Source: Planctomycetota bacterium (lineage in GTDB: Bacteria; Planctomycetota; Planctomycetia; Pirellulales; Pirellulaceae). Taken from it: a DNA stretch of 6,602 bases. The notes under the pieces were generated by a model, which worked only from the letters and a program-made list of their open reading frames with translations, ran no database searches and was not told the DNA's origin. Position numbers and translations under genes: made by a program. The stretch is taken from positions 1 to 6,602 of the forward strand of contig JAHWKS010000333.1 in the NCBI GenBank assembly GCA_019347795.1. The letters are read 5' to 3'. Shown here piece after piece: positions 6,208 to 6,602 of this stretch (position 1 is its first letter; every line of letters begins with the position of its first letter).

Positions 6208-6602
6208 GCCACGAGGATTGAGCGAGATCGCCGCTCGGTGGCTGCCCTCAAGATGCGCGCACCCGAGTTTCTGGTTGGCCACAGCGCCGCGATTGACTTG
6301 GGACGCACGGCCGCCTCTCGCCATTCAGAGCAAACATGGCCCAGCAACCTGTCGCGCAGCTGTCCGGGCGAAGGGAACTGTTGAGGCTTTGCAGAACCAT
6401 TCTTAAGCCCTCTGAGAACAGCATTGCTTGGTCATTCTTCCCCCGGGCCAACCGCGGGTACGGGAAATCTTCGCTGATCGGGTGGAATGATGGCGCCGGC
6501 CGGGGCGACCGACCAGCCGATCGATTTCTCGACCGTTCGTGTCTTCTCCGCGCGCCCTGAAATCTCGTCCTGCTAGGCCGTGAAGAGCTCGGTTGAGTTT
6601 TC
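6208..6602. other. Right-edge region with no supportable gene
   Basis: These 395 bases follow the uncharacterised gene and reach the window edge. Short open frames exist on both strands, but none has a ribosome binding site, a recognisable family or normal composition. A minus-strand frame is open from the edge (6601) to a stop at 6248. Its edge-proximal part is almost all Arg and Ser, as expected of an out-of-frame reading of GC-rich DNA. The region may hold a downstream regulatory stretch, a degraded gene or the flank of the element. No tRNA, hairpin terminator or repeat was recognised. Confidence 0.4.

Noticed and set aside
6248..6601. Minus-strand frame open from the right edge to 6248
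   Set aside because: The edge-proximal half is almost entirely Arg/Ser/Pro and no family is recognisable. It is kept only as a remark in the right-edge region.
1..6602. CRISPR array, tRNA or rRNA gene, insertion-sequence terminal repeats
   Set aside because: No regularly spaced short repeats, cloverleaf or rRNA-like sequence was seen, and no transposase with flanking inverted repeats. No att-type direct repeat was found by eye.

Overview
The window looks like chromosomal DNA of a planctomycete-type bacterium, or a metagenomic contig from one. This rests on high GC content, a secreted formylglycine sulfatase of the kind that is very abundant in that phylum, tyrosine recombinases with the YTCRH / GDTPKVAFDHYG style of C-terminus, and many unrecognised hypothetical sequences. 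The assignment comes from recognising protein families by eye, not from a database search.

Layout. (1) Positions 1-1465, minus strand: a gene that runs off the left edge. It starts as a secreted sulfatase and, without losing frame, becomes a serine beta-lactamase / class C PBP-like domain at about 329-340. This is either a real gene chimera or an assembly join. (2) Positions 1466-1648: divergent intergenic region with a 13-bp palindrome. (3) Positions 1649-2896 and 2935-4134, plus strand: two tandem paralogous tyrosine recombinases 38 nt apart, nearly identical in the catalytic C-terminus (55 of 60 residues in one block) but ending in oppositely charged tails, one basic and one acidic. (4) Positions 4135-4277: intergenic region with two back-to-back hairpins, probably a terminator between convergent genes. 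(5) Positions 4278-4682, minus strand: a small helix-turn-helix protein of the excisionase/MerR-like type. (6) Positions 4683-4869: divergent intergenic region with an 11-bp imperfect inverted repeat. (7) Positions 4870-6207, plus strand: a protein of about 445 residues with no recognised family, ending in a possible winged-helix domain. (8) Positions 6208-6602: nothing that can be supported as a gene.

How it fits together. The two recombinases plus the small HTH protein look like the recombination module of an integrated element. The HTH protein is a candidate directionality factor or repressor, and the 445-residue protein is a candidate cargo or regulatory gene. No attachment-site duplication was found within the window. 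The most unusual points are the sulfatase/beta-lactamase chimera and the recombinase pair with opposite-charge tails.
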